NCBI GenBank assembly: GCA_964570325.1
Contig: CAZMXS010000019.1
Location: 1 to 63,491, forward strand
DNA length: 63,491 nucleotides
Direction: 5' to 3'
Origin: CAZMXS01 sp964570325
Lineage (GTDB): Bacteria > Verrucomicrobiota > Kiritimatiellia > CAIQIC01 > CAZMXS01
The notes under the pieces: generated by a model
What the model was told of the DNA's origin: nothing
The model's input: the letters and a program-made list of their open reading frames with translations, nothing else
The model's database searches: none
Shown here: piece after piece, positions 25,201 through 33,518 of the stretch
How the letters are laid out: each line of letters begins with the position of its first letter
Position numbering within the stretch: position 1 is the first letter of the stretch
Made by a program: the position numbers and the translations under genes

Positions 25201-28136
25201 CCGGCCTGTTAAATTATGGGATCACATCCAATGCGAGCTGGCTTTCCATAAGCCCGGGCACGGGAAGCCTCGCGGCGGCGGCCGGACAATCCCATATCGT
25301 ACGCTACCCGGTGGGCGCCCTGGGCACCGGGGTTTTCAACGCTACGATCACAATCTCCGCAGCTCAAGCCACCAACAGTCCGCGAACCGTGCCGGTCACG
25401 CTGACAATCGGCGCCCCCACCCCGGCAACCGCGCTACAGTTCACCACCCCGCCCCGCGCCATGCTGGCGGGCGATACATCGGAATTGATTACCGTCGGGC
25501 TGCTCGGCACAAATGGTCAGCCGACGGTCAGCAGTGGAACCACCGTGATCAATCTCGCCAGCGATCGGCCGGGGATTTTCCGGAACGCGGACAACACCGC
25601 CACGATCACCGCGCTGGCGATCAGCAATGGCGCGGGTTCCGCCAGCTTCCGCTATAGCACCACGGCGGGCGGCGCCCACCAACTTACGGCCGCGGACAAT
25701 GCCGGTATTCTGGCCGCTGACACGCAATGTCTGGTGGTTAATGTCCAGGTAACGGAAGTGTTCAATTCATCCGGACAGTTTGTCGTGCCGGCGGGGGTCA
25801 CGCAGGTGCTCGTCGAGGCTTGGGGCGGCGGCGGCGGCGCGCGTCGAACCAGCAACACCGGCCGGCGCGCCGGCGGCGGCGGTGGCGCCTACGCCCGGGC
25901 CGCGGTTGCGGTGATACCCGGCACAACCAACGCCGTGATTGTGGGCGCCGGCGGCGCGGCGGCAGACCCTGGAGGCAACGGCGGCGATTCCTGGTTTGGC
26001 GATGGCCGCCAGGTGCTGGCCAAAGGCGGAAGCGGCGCGCCGGCCAACAACGATCCGGGCGCGGGCGGATCCGCCACCTTGAGTGTCAGCGCGGACGGCA
26101 TCCGCTACGCAGGCGGGGCCGGCGGCGCGCGCAGCAGTTCCAGCAGTGGCGGCGGCGGTGGCGGCGGCGGTTCCGCCTTCACCAATGCCAACGGCGGCGC
26201 CGGCGGTGAAGGCGGGGTTTCCACAGGCGGGGCCGGAGGAGCGGGCGCCGGCACGGGCGGGGCCGGCGGCGCGCCCAACAATGCGGGGCAGAAGGGATTG
26301 ATTCCGGGCGGCGGCGGCGGCGGTTGCGGCAGCGGCAGCAAATCCTCCGAAGCCGGCGCCACGGGCCGCGTAGTCGTCACCTATGTGCCCATCCAGACCG
26401 GAACCGCGAGCTTCAATCCGTCGCTACCAAGCGGCTGCGTAATTGTGACGGTCAGTTACACCCCCTCCAACGGCCCGCTGCAGAATGCGACCGGCATCGT
26501 CCTGCGCGTCGGCCGGAATGGCTGGCAAGATGCCTACGATTTGACCATGACCAACCAGAACGGTTGGCGCAGTGCCAGCGTGAGCCTGGCCGAGGGGACG
26601 TGGGAACTGAATGCGATGTTCCATGATGGGGCCGGCACCTGGGATGGCAACGGCGGGACAGGGTGGCGGGTGGCCGTTACCAACTGCTATTTCCCGCCGG
26701 GCTTGCTGACTACGGATCCGGCCTATCCGCAGGGCTGTGTCAGCGTTCAATTCACCTACACGCCCGACGGCAGCCGCCTGGCCGGCGCAACCAATGTCTA
26801 CCTGCGATTGGGACACAACGGCTGGCTGAATCCGGTCACGCTCAAGCTGACCCAGCAGGGCGGTTCGTGGGGTGTTGCCTACGTCATTCCGGCAGGCACC
26901 TGGCAGTTGGACTGCTCATTCCATGACGGGGCCGGCACCTGGGACAACAACGACGGCCGCGACTGGCAGGTCTATGTCAGCGGATGCAACCTGCCTGAGA
27001 ACAATGGCGTAATCATCACCAGCCCGGCCTTGGATGTGTATCTGCCGTACACCCAGTTGGCCTACACAGTCAGCGGCAGCGCCTCGAACCTGCAAAGCGA
27101 CCTAGTTTGGGAAAATACCCGCACGGGCGAATCGGGGCGGATTCCGTTCAACTCAGAATGGACGGTCGCGGCGGTGGCCCTTGATTTTGGCGCCAATCTT
27201 TTCCGGATTTCCGGCACGCGCGACACCGCCAACCCCAACGCGGGCGCCCGCGACAGCGCCACCAACGCCATCTATACGACCGCCGGGGCGTGGACTTCGG
27301 GGCAGAATGGCGGCCAGCGCTGGGGCACGGGTTGGGTGCTGACCGCCACCGCGAACTCGGGTCACTTTCTGGCCGACGCTTCGCAGCCCAATCTGTCTCT
27401 GGGCCCCCGCGCATGGGGACTTTGGGCCAACAGCGGCGGATTAAGCGACGCCGTGCGATCTTTCGCCGACTACCTGCACGCCGGAGATGCGCTCACGTTG
27501 CATTTCGAAAACAACTGGATCCAGACCGGCGGTTCGGCGGGCATTGGCCTGCGGAATGGATACAACGAGAATCTCTTTGAGTTTTTCTTCATCGGCGGAG
27601 GCACCAATTACCTCATCAACGACTCACAGCCGGGCCGCCACACCGGTGTGCCCTGGACCGGCGACGGCCTGACCCTGACCTTTGAACTGCTCGAGCCGAC
27701 CACTTATCGCTTCACGGTCAACGGCACGGCCATCACGGGCGTCCTGGCCACGGCCACCGAAACGATGGCGCGCAAGTTTCGCATCTGGAATTTCAACGCG
27801 GGCGCTGGCTATGAATACAACGTCTACCTCGCCGACCTGGCTATCAACGGCCTGCCGCTGGACAGCACGCCCTACTCCGCGGAGCGTACGCTCTACCGCA
27901 AATACGGTCCACACTACTACGCCACCTTCACCACCAACCATAATGTAATGGGGCTGACTTTCCCGCTGACGGAAATCGGCCTCAAGTATGACGTGTACTA
28001 CAAGACAAACCTGACACGCGGAACCTGGCAACCCATGGGATACAACGCTTCCGGCAACGGGCAACCGTTGCACATCTACGTCACGAACAGCCTCGAACGG
28101 CTATATCTGCGCACCGCCGCCCAACCGGTTAACTAA
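22242..28136 (+). CDS. Giant secreted GH13 (alpha-amylase/branching-enzyme-like) protein with starch-binding modules
   Basis: 1964 residues. A basic signal peptide (cleavage near AQA-QS) is followed by a CBM48-like domain (~45-130) and a GH13 barrel (~135-610). Conserved regions are DVVHNH (Asp241), GGFRWDSV (nucleophile Asp315), GAEDN (Glu354) and SEAHD (His412-Asp413); the layout resembles glycogen-branching enzymes. Beyond this lie three CBM25-like modules (~620-718, 1384-1483, 1486-1583), two Ig-like repeats (~726-833, 1061-1169), an ASPM/HYDIN-like and a BACON-like domain (~836-1056), a glycine-rich region (~1171-1383) and a terminal jelly roll. It probably degrades or remodels extracellular alpha-glucan. 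The upstream TTG at 22200 falls in the operator and was rejected as start. No anchor is seen. Confidence 0.88.
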   Translation: MWVYKHRKGVTLLVRFRHEWRGLRAAGISLLLAAGAQAQSTRPGMGAIPYSGASGTGVMFRVWAPNASSVKVGGDFNSWGKTTMVKETNGCWSVDINGAKAGQQYKYYVNNTTWKRDPRARRVTSSTGNSIIYDPNAFDWSGATNPMPARNSLVIYQMHLGTFEGGTPPRTFDQAITRLDHVKNLGISAIQLMPINEFPGGLSWGYNPSDQFAIETDYGSADGLKRFVKACHARGIAVFVDVVHNHYGPSDMDMWRFDGWYVDPFGGIYFYNDNRGYTPWGTTRPDFGRPEVYSFIRDQIMMYVQEYRIGGFRWDSVYNIINTDQGANQQGEYLLRDINWELSQTYPHVERGAEDNAFDYSMNFHNKWDIGYRWDLHDQAVLSSDADRNMSTVKNLLDGWPGLHRVVFSEAHDYIARNHNRSRLPTEIDPGDPYSIWARKRALLAAGIVMTTPGIPMIFQGQEMNETLAFHDDTPLRWSHSNDYAGIVRAYTDLIHMRRNLRGGTAGLKGSGVNVHHVDHNNKVVAYIRWDAGGQVDDVVGIVNFSATRWTNGNYWIAFPSAGTWYRHFNSDNTNYATDFGNIGYAQIEAAGSPPGAFINMGMYSLQVYSKTAPTGVQIPSSVTFDPTSPSGCNPVTLTFNAGTGPLQGAAQVYIHIGRNGWQDVIMPNPAMTSLGSNRWRYVYYPPADTHEIDAVFNDGAVWDNNNGQDWAVAVTGCVSDPTTNATQIVFTTAEQTALSNTISGLISIQLQNDNGVETAAASNLAISLSSDKSGIFRNSNDTASITSVIISNGKSRASFRYISSQLGVHLLSAAHAALVDATQRLTVVAVPAAYDLFVLGNNQIIVDGSATPSLADHTDFGEVYLGANLTRTYTITNIGTMSLGIGRVTTSGTYGVDFVVVSQPPASLAAGQTASFQVQFQPSQAGPRTATISFTNTASDKSPYNFAIRGTCLAPGIAVAPGSLTPAITLGGTPPDALLTITNIGTGLLNYGITSNASWLSISPGTGSLAAAAGQSHIVRYPVGALGTGVFNATITISAAQATNSPRTVPVTLTIGAPTPATALQFTTPPRAMLAGDTSELITVGLLGTNGQPTVSSGTTVINLASDRPGIFRNADNTATITALAISNGAGSASFRYSTTAGGAHQLTAADNAGILAADTQCLVVNVQVTEVFNSSGQFVVPAGVTQVLVEAWGGGGGARRTSNTGRRAGGGGGAYARAAVAVIPGTTNAVIVGAGGAAADPGGNGGDSWFGDGRQVLAKGGSGAPANNDPGAGGSATLSVSADGIRYAGGAGGARSSSSSGGGGGGGGSAFTNANGGAGGEGGVSTGGAGGAGAGTGGAGGAPNNAGQKGLIPGGGGGGCGSGSKSSEAGATGRVVVTYVPIQTGTASFNPSLPSGCVIVTVSYTPSNGPLQNATGIVLRVGRNGWQDAYDLTMTNQNGWRSASVSLAEGTWELNAMFHDGAGTWDGNGGTGWRVAVTNCYFPPGLLTTDPAYPQGCVSVQFTYTPDGSRLAGATNVYLRLGHNGWLNPVTLKLTQQGGSWGVAYVIPAGTWQLDCSFHDGAGTWDNNDGRDWQVYVSGCNLPENNGVIITSPALDVYLPYTQLAYTVSGSASNLQSDLVWENTRTGESGRIPFNSEWTVAAVALDFGANLFRISGTRDTANPNAGARDSATNAIYTTAGAWTSGQNGGQRWGTGWVLTATANSGHFLADASQPNLSLGPRAWGLWANSGGLSDAVRSFADYLHAGDALTLHFENNWIQTGGSAGIGLRNGYNENLFEFFFIGGGTNYLINDSQPGRHTGVPWTGDGLTLTFELLEPTTYRFTVNGTAITGVLATATETMARKFRIWNFNAGAGYEYNVYLADLAINGLPLDSTPYSAERTLYRKYGPHYYATFTTNHNVMGLTFPLTEIGLKYDVYYKTNLTRGTWQPMGYNASGNGQPLHIYVTNSLERLYLRTAAQPVN
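25815..26375 (+). repeat. Glycine-rich low-complexity coding segment
   Basis: Inside the GH13 gene. Dense GGC/GGCGG runs encode poly-Gly tracts (up to eight Gly) separated by Ala/Ser/Asn-rich strands such as AVIVGAGGAAADPGGNGGDS. It resembles the glycine-rich surface-protein domain that precedes other modules. It is coding in a single open frame, not a DNA tandem repeat with fixed unit. Confidence 0.6.
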
Positions 28137-28151
28137 CCACATTAAGAAACA

Positions 28152-28175
28152 CGCGGGAGCGGTGTTTTGCCCGCG
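28152..28175 (-). terminator. Hairpin downstream of tRNA-Val
   Basis: A CGCGGG/CCCGCG stem with a 12-nt loop. On the minus strand it follows the tRNA 3' end by 4 nt and is followed by TGTTTCTT, a modest U-rich tail. It could also end the plus-strand GH13 transcript, but with no U-tract there. Confidence 0.4.
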
Positions 28176-28179
28176 CTGG

Positions 28180-28252
28180 TGGGCGGTGCAGGATTTGAAC
28201 CTGCGACATCCACGGTGTAAACGTGGCGCTCTGCCAATTGAGCTAACCGCCC
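28180..28252 (-). tRNA. tRNA-Val (anticodon UAC)
   Basis: 73 nt without CCA. The acceptor stem is GGGCGGT/ACCGCCC with discriminator A. The D arm is GCTC..GAGC, the anticodon stem CCACG/CGTGG with loop TTTACAC (anticodon TAC), and the T arm GCAGG TTCAAAT CCTGC. All four stems pair perfectly. CCA is not encoded. It lies between the GH13 gene and purN, on the opposite strand. Confidence 0.97.
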
Positions 28253-28442
28253 GCGATTGCCGCAGAAGATGACCGGCTCCGCCCGGCAAGTCAAGGACAG
28301 CGATTGCGTTCTCTGCAACGCGGGGCGGCCAGCCCCGCGGCACGCCCCGAGATCTGCGGGACAGCTTCCCCCCGCGTGTTACCGCCCGCTTGTCGTCCCC
28401 GGCCGCGCCTGCTACATTTCGCGCACAAGAAGGAAATGCGCC

Positions 28443-29060
28443 ATGCTTTCACTCGCCATTCTCGGTTCCGGCAAGGGCAGCAACGCCCAAAGCATCATCG
28501 CGGCCATCGCCCGCGGTGAACTCGACGCCCGGATTGTGTGTGTGCTCGCGGATGTGCCGAACGCGGGTATCCTGGAGCGCGCGCGGCGGCACGGCATCCC
28601 CGCGGAATTCATTGACCCCGCGCCGTTCAAGACCAAGCTCGACGGCGCGGCGGAGCAACGCGTACTGGCCGCGCTTAAAAAATACGGCGCCGACTTCCTT
28701 GCGCTTGCCGGCTTTATGCGGATGATCAAGGACGGCCTGCTGCGAGAATATCCGCGCCGAATCGTCAATATCCACCCCGCCCTGCTGCCGGCTTTTCCCG
28801 GTTTGGCCGCATGGAAGCAGGCCCTCGATTACGGCGCAAAGGTCACGGGCTGCACGGTCCACTTCGTGGATGCGGGGATGGACACCGGACCCATTATCCT
28901 CCAGCGAACCGTGCCGGTCTTGGATGACGACACGCCTGAAACGCTCCACGCGCGCATCCAGGAGCAGGAGCATCTGGCTTATCCGGAGGCCCTGCAATTG
29001 ATCGCGACCGGCCGCGTCAGCATCATGGGGCGCCGCGTCCGGGTCCAGGACGTGACATGA
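28443..29060 (+). CDS. purN: Phosphoribosylglycinamide formyltransferase
   Basis: 205 residues. It transfers a formyl group from 10-formyl-THF to GAR in purine synthesis. Diagnostic parts are the N-terminal phosphate loop LGSGKGSN, the catalytic segment NIHPALLPAFPG, and GCTVHFVDAGMDTGPII with the catalytic Asp. The usual Asn before the HPxLLPxF motif is present (IVNIHP). An AAGGAA ribosome binding site precedes the ATG at 28443. It is monocistronic as far as the window shows. Confidence 0.95.
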   Translation: MLSLAILGSGKGSNAQSIIAAIARGELDARIVCVLADVPNAGILERARRHGIPAEFIDPAPFKTKLDGAAEQRVLAALKKYGADFLALAGFMRMIKDGLLREYPRRIVNIHPALLPAFPGLAAWKQALDYGAKVTGCTVHFVDAGMDTGPIILQRTVPVLDDDTPETLHARIQEQEHLAYPEALQLIATGRVSIMGRRVRVQDVT

Positions 29061-29269
29061 ACGCGGCACCCGACACGCGGACATCGGCAGAACAGGCGTC
29101 CGGCCCGCGTTATCCATGCTGCAATTCCGCCGAGGGATTCACAATCCAGACGCGGCAGAACCCCACACCCGGCCCCGGGAACGGCCATGCGCTTTTTCCC
29201 GTGCCAAGTCCGCCGCTTTGGTCTATGCTCACGCCGTTTTTTAATTGATTACCGGACCGGAGGATTGTT

Positions 29270-30973
29270 GTGGCCATTCTTTCGATCGTCAGCGGCAATT
29301 CGCAAGGCCGTATTTTCACACTCAAACCCGGCGAATCGCGAATCGGCCGTACCGGGTGCGACATCGTCATTGATGATGACCGCATGTCGCGTTATCACGC
29401 GCGCATCCTGCACAAGGCCGACGGCTATGAGATCGAGGATCTGAACAGCCGTAACGGCACATTCCTCAACAACGCCAAGATCGCCTGGGGGAAACTCACC
29501 GATGGGGACCGGATTCGGATCGGCGACACGGAGATAGTCTTCTACATCGCCCCGCCGGCCGCCGGCGAAACGCTGGACGAGGCCCCCTCTTCCAGCGAGG
29601 CCGGTATTATGCTCGACGCCACGCGCGACGCCATCCTGATCGCCGAGGTGGACGAAAAAGATTACGCGGCGTTGCAGCGCGCCAAGGCCGACCTTGCCGC
29701 CGTATACCGGGCCGGACAAGTCATCAGTTCCATCCTCAATCCGGATGAACTGTATCCTAAAATCCTGGATATCATCATCCAGGAACTGCCGATGGCGGAC
29801 TGCTGTTCAATTCACCTGGTAACGGAAGGGGCCACCGGGGTCGAATTAAAGGCTGGTCTCAGCCGTGACCCCAAGGACACGCTGAAGCAACCGCCTTTCA
29901 GCCGCACCCTGCTTCAGACCGTGCTGCGTGAGAGCAAGTCCGTGCTGACCTTCGACGCGCAGGGGGACCAGCGCTTCAATACGACGGAGAGCATCCAGGC
30001 GCTCAACATCCGCTCGGCGATGTGCGTCCCCCTGCCCAGCCGCAACCGCCTGGTTGGCATCATCCAGGCCGACACCATTCACCCCGAGCACCGCTTCTCG
30101 CGCGACGACCTTAAACTGTTGACCGCTTTCGGAGCCCTTGCCGGCCCAGCCATCGAAAACGCGCAGCTCTATGAGAAGCTCACCGCGGAAAAAGCTGAAC
30201 TCGAGCAAGCCAACGCCCAACTCAAACTGACCCAGGAAAAGCTGGTCCTTTCCGAAAAACTTGCCGCGATGGGCAAGCTGACCGCCGGCATCGTCCATGA
30301 CATCAAAAATCCGATGACGGTCATCCTCAGCCACGCCGACCTGCTCGAAATGGTGATGAAGAAGGCGGGCGTCTCCTCGGTCGGCGGATTGAACGCGATT
30401 GACAGTCTGAAGGAAATCCAGAAAGGGGTCATGCACTGCAATGAAATCCTCAACGGACTCCTCCAGTTTGCCGGCCAGTCCCGCTCGGTCAAGGCGCCGG
30501 TCAACATCAATGACCTCTTGAGAAGCACCGAGAGTTTCATGGCCTATGAGTTCAAGAAGGCCAACACCGCGCTGACGCTTGACTTGGGAGCGAACTTGCC
30601 GGTAATCACCGCGGACGCGAACCAGCTCAAGCAGACCTTCATCAACATCATGCTCAACGCCTTGCAGGCCATGGGCCGTGACGGCACGCTGAAGATCACC
30701 ACCTCATCGGCGGCGGAGGACGGCAAAACGTGGGTCACAGTCACCTTCGCGGACAACGGGCCGGGCATGAGCGAAGAGGTGCGCAAAAAAGTTTTCGATC
30801 CCTTCTTTACCACCAAAAAAGGCAGCGGCAGCCCGGGCGGCACCGGGCTGGGGCTGTCCGTCAGCTATGGCATTATTCAAAATCATGGCGGCACGATCGA
30901 AGTGGCCAGCGCGCCCGGCCAAGGCGCCACCTTCACGATTCGCCTGCCGGCGCAACCGCCCGAAACCAGTTGA
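29270..30973 (+). CDS. FHA-GAF sensor histidine kinase
   Basis: 567 residues, soluble. The FHA domain spans 1-95 (SRIGRTGCDIVI, MSRYHARIL, DLNSRNGTFLN: phosphothreonine-binding residues present). The GAF domain spans ~150-300 (SSILNPDELYPKILDIIIQE, RSAMCVPL), followed by a coiled coil at 300-335. HisKA has phosphoacceptor His343 (GIVHDIKNPM), and HATPase_c has N-box Asn463, DNGPGM 495-500 and GGTGLGLS. The start is GTG with a strong GGAGG site 8 nt upstream. FHA at the head of a histidine kinase suggests input from a Ser/Thr kinase. There is no cognate regulator adjacent; the next gene is topoisomerase VI A. Confidence 0.92.
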   Translation: MAILSIVSGNSQGRIFTLKPGESRIGRTGCDIVIDDDRMSRYHARILHKADGYEIEDLNSRNGTFLNNAKIAWGKLTDGDRIRIGDTEIVFYIAPPAAGETLDEAPSSSEAGIMLDATRDAILIAEVDEKDYAALQRAKADLAAVYRAGQVISSILNPDELYPKILDIIIQELPMADCCSIHLVTEGATGVELKAGLSRDPKDTLKQPPFSRTLLQTVLRESKSVLTFDAQGDQRFNTTESIQALNIRSAMCVPLPSRNRLVGIIQADTIHPEHRFSRDDLKLLTAFGALAGPAIENAQLYEKLTAEKAELEQANAQLKLTQEKLVLSEKLAAMGKLTAGIVHDIKNPMTVILSHADLLEMVMKKAGVSSVGGLNAIDSLKEIQKGVMHCNEILNGLLQFAGQSRSVKAPVNINDLLRSTESFMAYEFKKANTALTLDLGANLPVITADANQLKQTFINIMLNALQAMGRDGTLKITTSSAAEDGKTWVTVTFADNGPGMSEEVRKKVFDPFFTTKKGSGSPGGTGLGLSVSYGIIQNHGGTIEVASAPGQGATFTIRLPAQPPETS

Positions 30974-31027
30974 TCCATCCCGGCCGCGCCCGTTATCCAC
31001 GTCGAACAATATCCACTGGGAATTTCC

Positions 31028-32176
31028 ATGAAAAAGAAACCTGCACCAGATCGTTCCACTCCCGCCGCACCGGAGGTCGTCTCCCGGGACGCCGCCGCGC
31101 GCCGCATCGTCCGTGTCGCCGACGAGATTCACACCGACATCATCCGCAAAGGCCGCAAGCCGTCCATGCGCTTCCCGATCCGCTCCCTCGCCAACGTCAA
31201 ATACGACCTCAAGCGCGGACACTTCGAGATCCTTGGTAAAATGTCCACCCGAACCCTGTCTTACAACACGGTCAAGACCTTTGCCCAATCCATGCGCCTG
31301 CTGGCCACCACAAAGAACGACTTGTTGGATAAAGATGACATCGCCGGCAAGCGCGAAGTGTATTACAACAGCAAAAGCTGGGGCGAATGCCGTTTCGACG
31401 AGCAGCCGGAAAGCGACACGTTACTGGACGACATCGAGGCCATGCTGGCGGTCAACCGCGAGCAACTGGGCTACATTCCCGAGGAGCGCGGCGGCGAGGT
31501 ATGTGGACCGCTGGTGGTGATTGACCAGGATCCAGGCACCGGCAAGGAAATCCGGATTGACTGCACCAAGCTCGGCACGGGCGCCTGGAGCATCCCGTCA
31601 CGCGTGGAACATCTCCGGTTCCAGTCCAAGGCCAGACTGGTGCTGGTCGTGGAGACCGCCTCGCTCTTCCAACGTCTCGTGCATCACCGCTACTACGAGA
31701 AGGCGGGTTGCATCCTCATCTCCATGAGCGGGGTCCCGACCCGCGCCTGCCGGCGCTTTATCCGGCGCCTGGCGGATGATCAGCATTTACCGGTGCTGGC
31801 CTTCACCGACGGCGATCCTTACGGCTACTGCAACATTTACCGCACCCTGAAAGTCGGCTCAGGCCAGGCGGCCCACATCAACCGGTTCTTCTGCGTGCCG
31901 CAGGCGCATTACCTTGGCGTGACGCCGCAGGATATCACCGACTACCAATTGGAAGACGCAACGCATCCGCTGGAGGAGGTGGACATCAAGCGGGCGCGGG
32001 ATGCGCTGAAGAACGACCCTTTCATCAAGCACCACCAGGAGTGGCAAGACGCGCTGGAGCAGATGTTAAAGATGGGCGTCCGCATCGAGCAGCAGGCCTT
32101 TGCCAAGCACGGCCTGAACTTCGTCCTCGAGCATTACCTGCCCGAGAAACTGAAACGCGGCAAATTTCTGCCGTAA
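31028..32176 (+). CDS. top6A: DNA topoisomerase VI subunit A (Spo11/Top6A)
   Basis: 382 residues. The DNA-cleaving Tyr is in KREVYYNSKSW (Tyr113, second of the pair), preceded by a winged-helix 5Y-CAP domain. The TOPRIM domain carries Glu209 (LVLVVETASLF) and the DxD motif Asp261/Asp263 (FTDGDPYGY). All catalytic residues of the type IIB cleavage subunit are present and the length is normal. The B (GHKL ATPase) subunit, usually adjacent, is not in the window; the upstream gene is a histidine kinase, not Top6B. Topo VI is mainly archaeal and plant but occurs in some bacteria. Without B it may use a distant partner or act alone like mini-A proteins (inference). Confidence 0.93.
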   Translation: MKKKPAPDRSTPAAPEVVSRDAAARRIVRVADEIHTDIIRKGRKPSMRFPIRSLANVKYDLKRGHFEILGKMSTRTLSYNTVKTFAQSMRLLATTKNDLLDKDDIAGKREVYYNSKSWGECRFDEQPESDTLLDDIEAMLAVNREQLGYIPEERGGEVCGPLVVIDQDPGTGKEIRIDCTKLGTGAWSIPSRVEHLRFQSKARLVLVVETASLFQRLVHHRYYEKAGCILISMSGVPTRACRRFIRRLADDQHLPVLAFTDGDPYGYCNIYRTLKVGSGQAAHINRFFCVPQAHYLGVTPQDITDYQLEDATHPLEEVDIKRARDALKNDPFIKHHQEWQDALEQMLKMGVRIEQQAFAKHGLNFVLEHYLPEKLKRGKFLP

Positions 32177-32206
32177 TGCCAATCCGTTGCGCGCCGACCG
32201 GCCGGA

Positions 32207-33250
32207 TCAGCCGGCGCTGCCCGCTGAAAGCCGGCGGAGCAACTTCTCCTTGTACAGGCGCCGAATCATCTCGACGTCCAGCGCGTGGCCTGCCTTGTAG
32301 GAGATGACCCGGCCGACAAACTGACCCTCCTCGATCAGCGCGATCGCCGCCAGCAGATCCAGCGCCGCCCGATGCCAGGCGGCTTCCAGCGATTTGCCTT
32401 CGTGCAACAAGCGCGGCGTGTTGTAGTAGCCCAAGCGTCCCGCAATCAGGATATTTTCCGTTGTGTACCCCAGGTTGCGGATATCGGCAAACAATTTACC
32501 GATCGTGCGGCAGTACAGCATCTTCAGCGCCGTCGTGTTGGTCCGCGCCTCTGCCGCGTATTGGAAGCGCTCCGGATTGACATGGAATCGGATGCGCTGT
32601 TTGCGAATAGCCGTTTTGAAATCCACGGCGCAATCCATAAACAGCGATGGCTGCGCCTCTTCCACGCAAGGCGCCAGCGTCAGAAACGACCCGCCGGACT
32701 CCACTGTGACCGGCTCCTTCACGCTCACAAACTGGGCCGGCCGGTCGCATTCCTGCACGCCGCCCTGCCGCACCGCGCGCACCAGGTCCAGGCTGCCGTG
32801 ATCGAACAACGGCGGATCGCCGGAATCAATCCGGATCATCAGGTTGTCAATCCCCAAACCGGGCTTCAGGGCGATGATGTGCTCAACCATGCGGATATAA
32901 TTATGCGGCGAGCCGCTGCGCAGCACGATATTGCTGACCACCAGGCCGGTCGTCCAGACGTTGCGGATGGACACGCGCACGGGCAACGAATCCGGCAGGT
33001 CCACCCGGTCGAACCACCATCCCTCCAGGTCCGTTGGCTCCAGTGTCACGGTGCGGATACTCTTGCCGAAGAAAGTGCCGGGGCCCTGCACCGTAACCGG
33101 CGCCGCCAGCGTTCGTTGGCGGCGGGCCAGATCCACCCGCCCGCTCTCATCCAATTCCCAGTCCACCGGCTGCGCGGCAAAACGATCGGCGGCGCGGCGG
33201 GCATCTTCAGCATTTCCGGACAGAACCCGTCCAATGATCACTTCTGACAT
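32207..33250 (-). CDS. Divergent LpxC-like UDP-3-O-acyl-GlcNAc deacetylase
   Basis: 347 residues, with ~45 residues before the LpxC opening RQRTLAAPVTVQGPGTFFGK. The catalytic pair MVEHIIAL (Glu-His) and the C-terminal SYKAGHALD are conserved. The loop normally GLHTG is GTFFG, and the second zinc motif reads WHRAALDLL, giving His-x4-Asp instead of His-x3-Asp. The family catalyses the committed step of lipid A synthesis. These deviations suggest either local realignment or an altered zinc site. The start at the ATG 33250 has a GGAG site; the TTG upstream was rejected. It stands alone. Confidence 0.7.
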   Translation of the reverse strand: MSEVIIGRVLSGNAEDARRAADRFAAQPVDWELDESGRVDLARRQRTLAAPVTVQGPGTFFGKSIRTVTLEPTDLEGWWFDRVDLPDSLPVRVSIRNVWTTGLVVSNIVLRSGSPHNYIRMVEHIIALKPGLGIDNLMIRIDSGDPPLFDHGSLDLVRAVRQGGVQECDRPAQFVSVKEPVTVESGGSFLTLAPCVEEAQPSLFMDCAVDFKTAIRKQRIRFHVNPERFQYAAEARTNTTALKMLYCRTIGKLFADIRNLGYTTENILIAGRLGYYNTPRLLHEGKSLEAAWHRAALDLLAAIALIEEGQFVGRVISYKAGHALDVEMIRRLYKEKLLRRLSAGSAG

Positions 33251-33493
33251 GAATGGCTCCAATTGCTGCCAATTGCCGCGATGCTAGGGAAAAAGAACCG
33301 ACCTGACAACTCGTGATTCAGCGACCCGACCGGCGATGACGCAAGGCCATGCCTGAGTTTCTTGTTTGATTGAAACCCGCTGCGGCCCCATCAAACCGGG
33401 TCATCTGTAACCGATCGCAGATCGCCCGCCCCAAACGCGCCCTGCTCTTTATTGATCCGGGCAGAATGCCCGGATTCCATTGGGAACAACAGG

Positions 33494-33509
33494 GCCAGCC
33501 GGGGCTGGC
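33494..33509 (-). terminator. GC hairpin after ilvN
   Basis: GCCAGCC and GGCTGGC form a compact inverted repeat 10 nt after the ilvN stop on the minus strand, followed by CCTGTTGTTCC. It is a plausible terminator of the ilvBN operon, although the U-tract is poor. Confidence 0.4.
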
Positions 33510-33518
33510 GGCGCGCGA

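Noticed and set aside
25815..26375. GC-rich repeats as CRISPR or tandem DNA repeat
   Set aside because: No fixed repeat/spacer structure; it encodes a continuous glycine-rich segment in frame.
29270..30973. Upstream GHKL protein as topoisomerase VI B subunit
   Set aside because: It has FHA, GAF and HisKA with phosphoacceptor His343; no Top6B transducer domain, so it is a histidine kinase.
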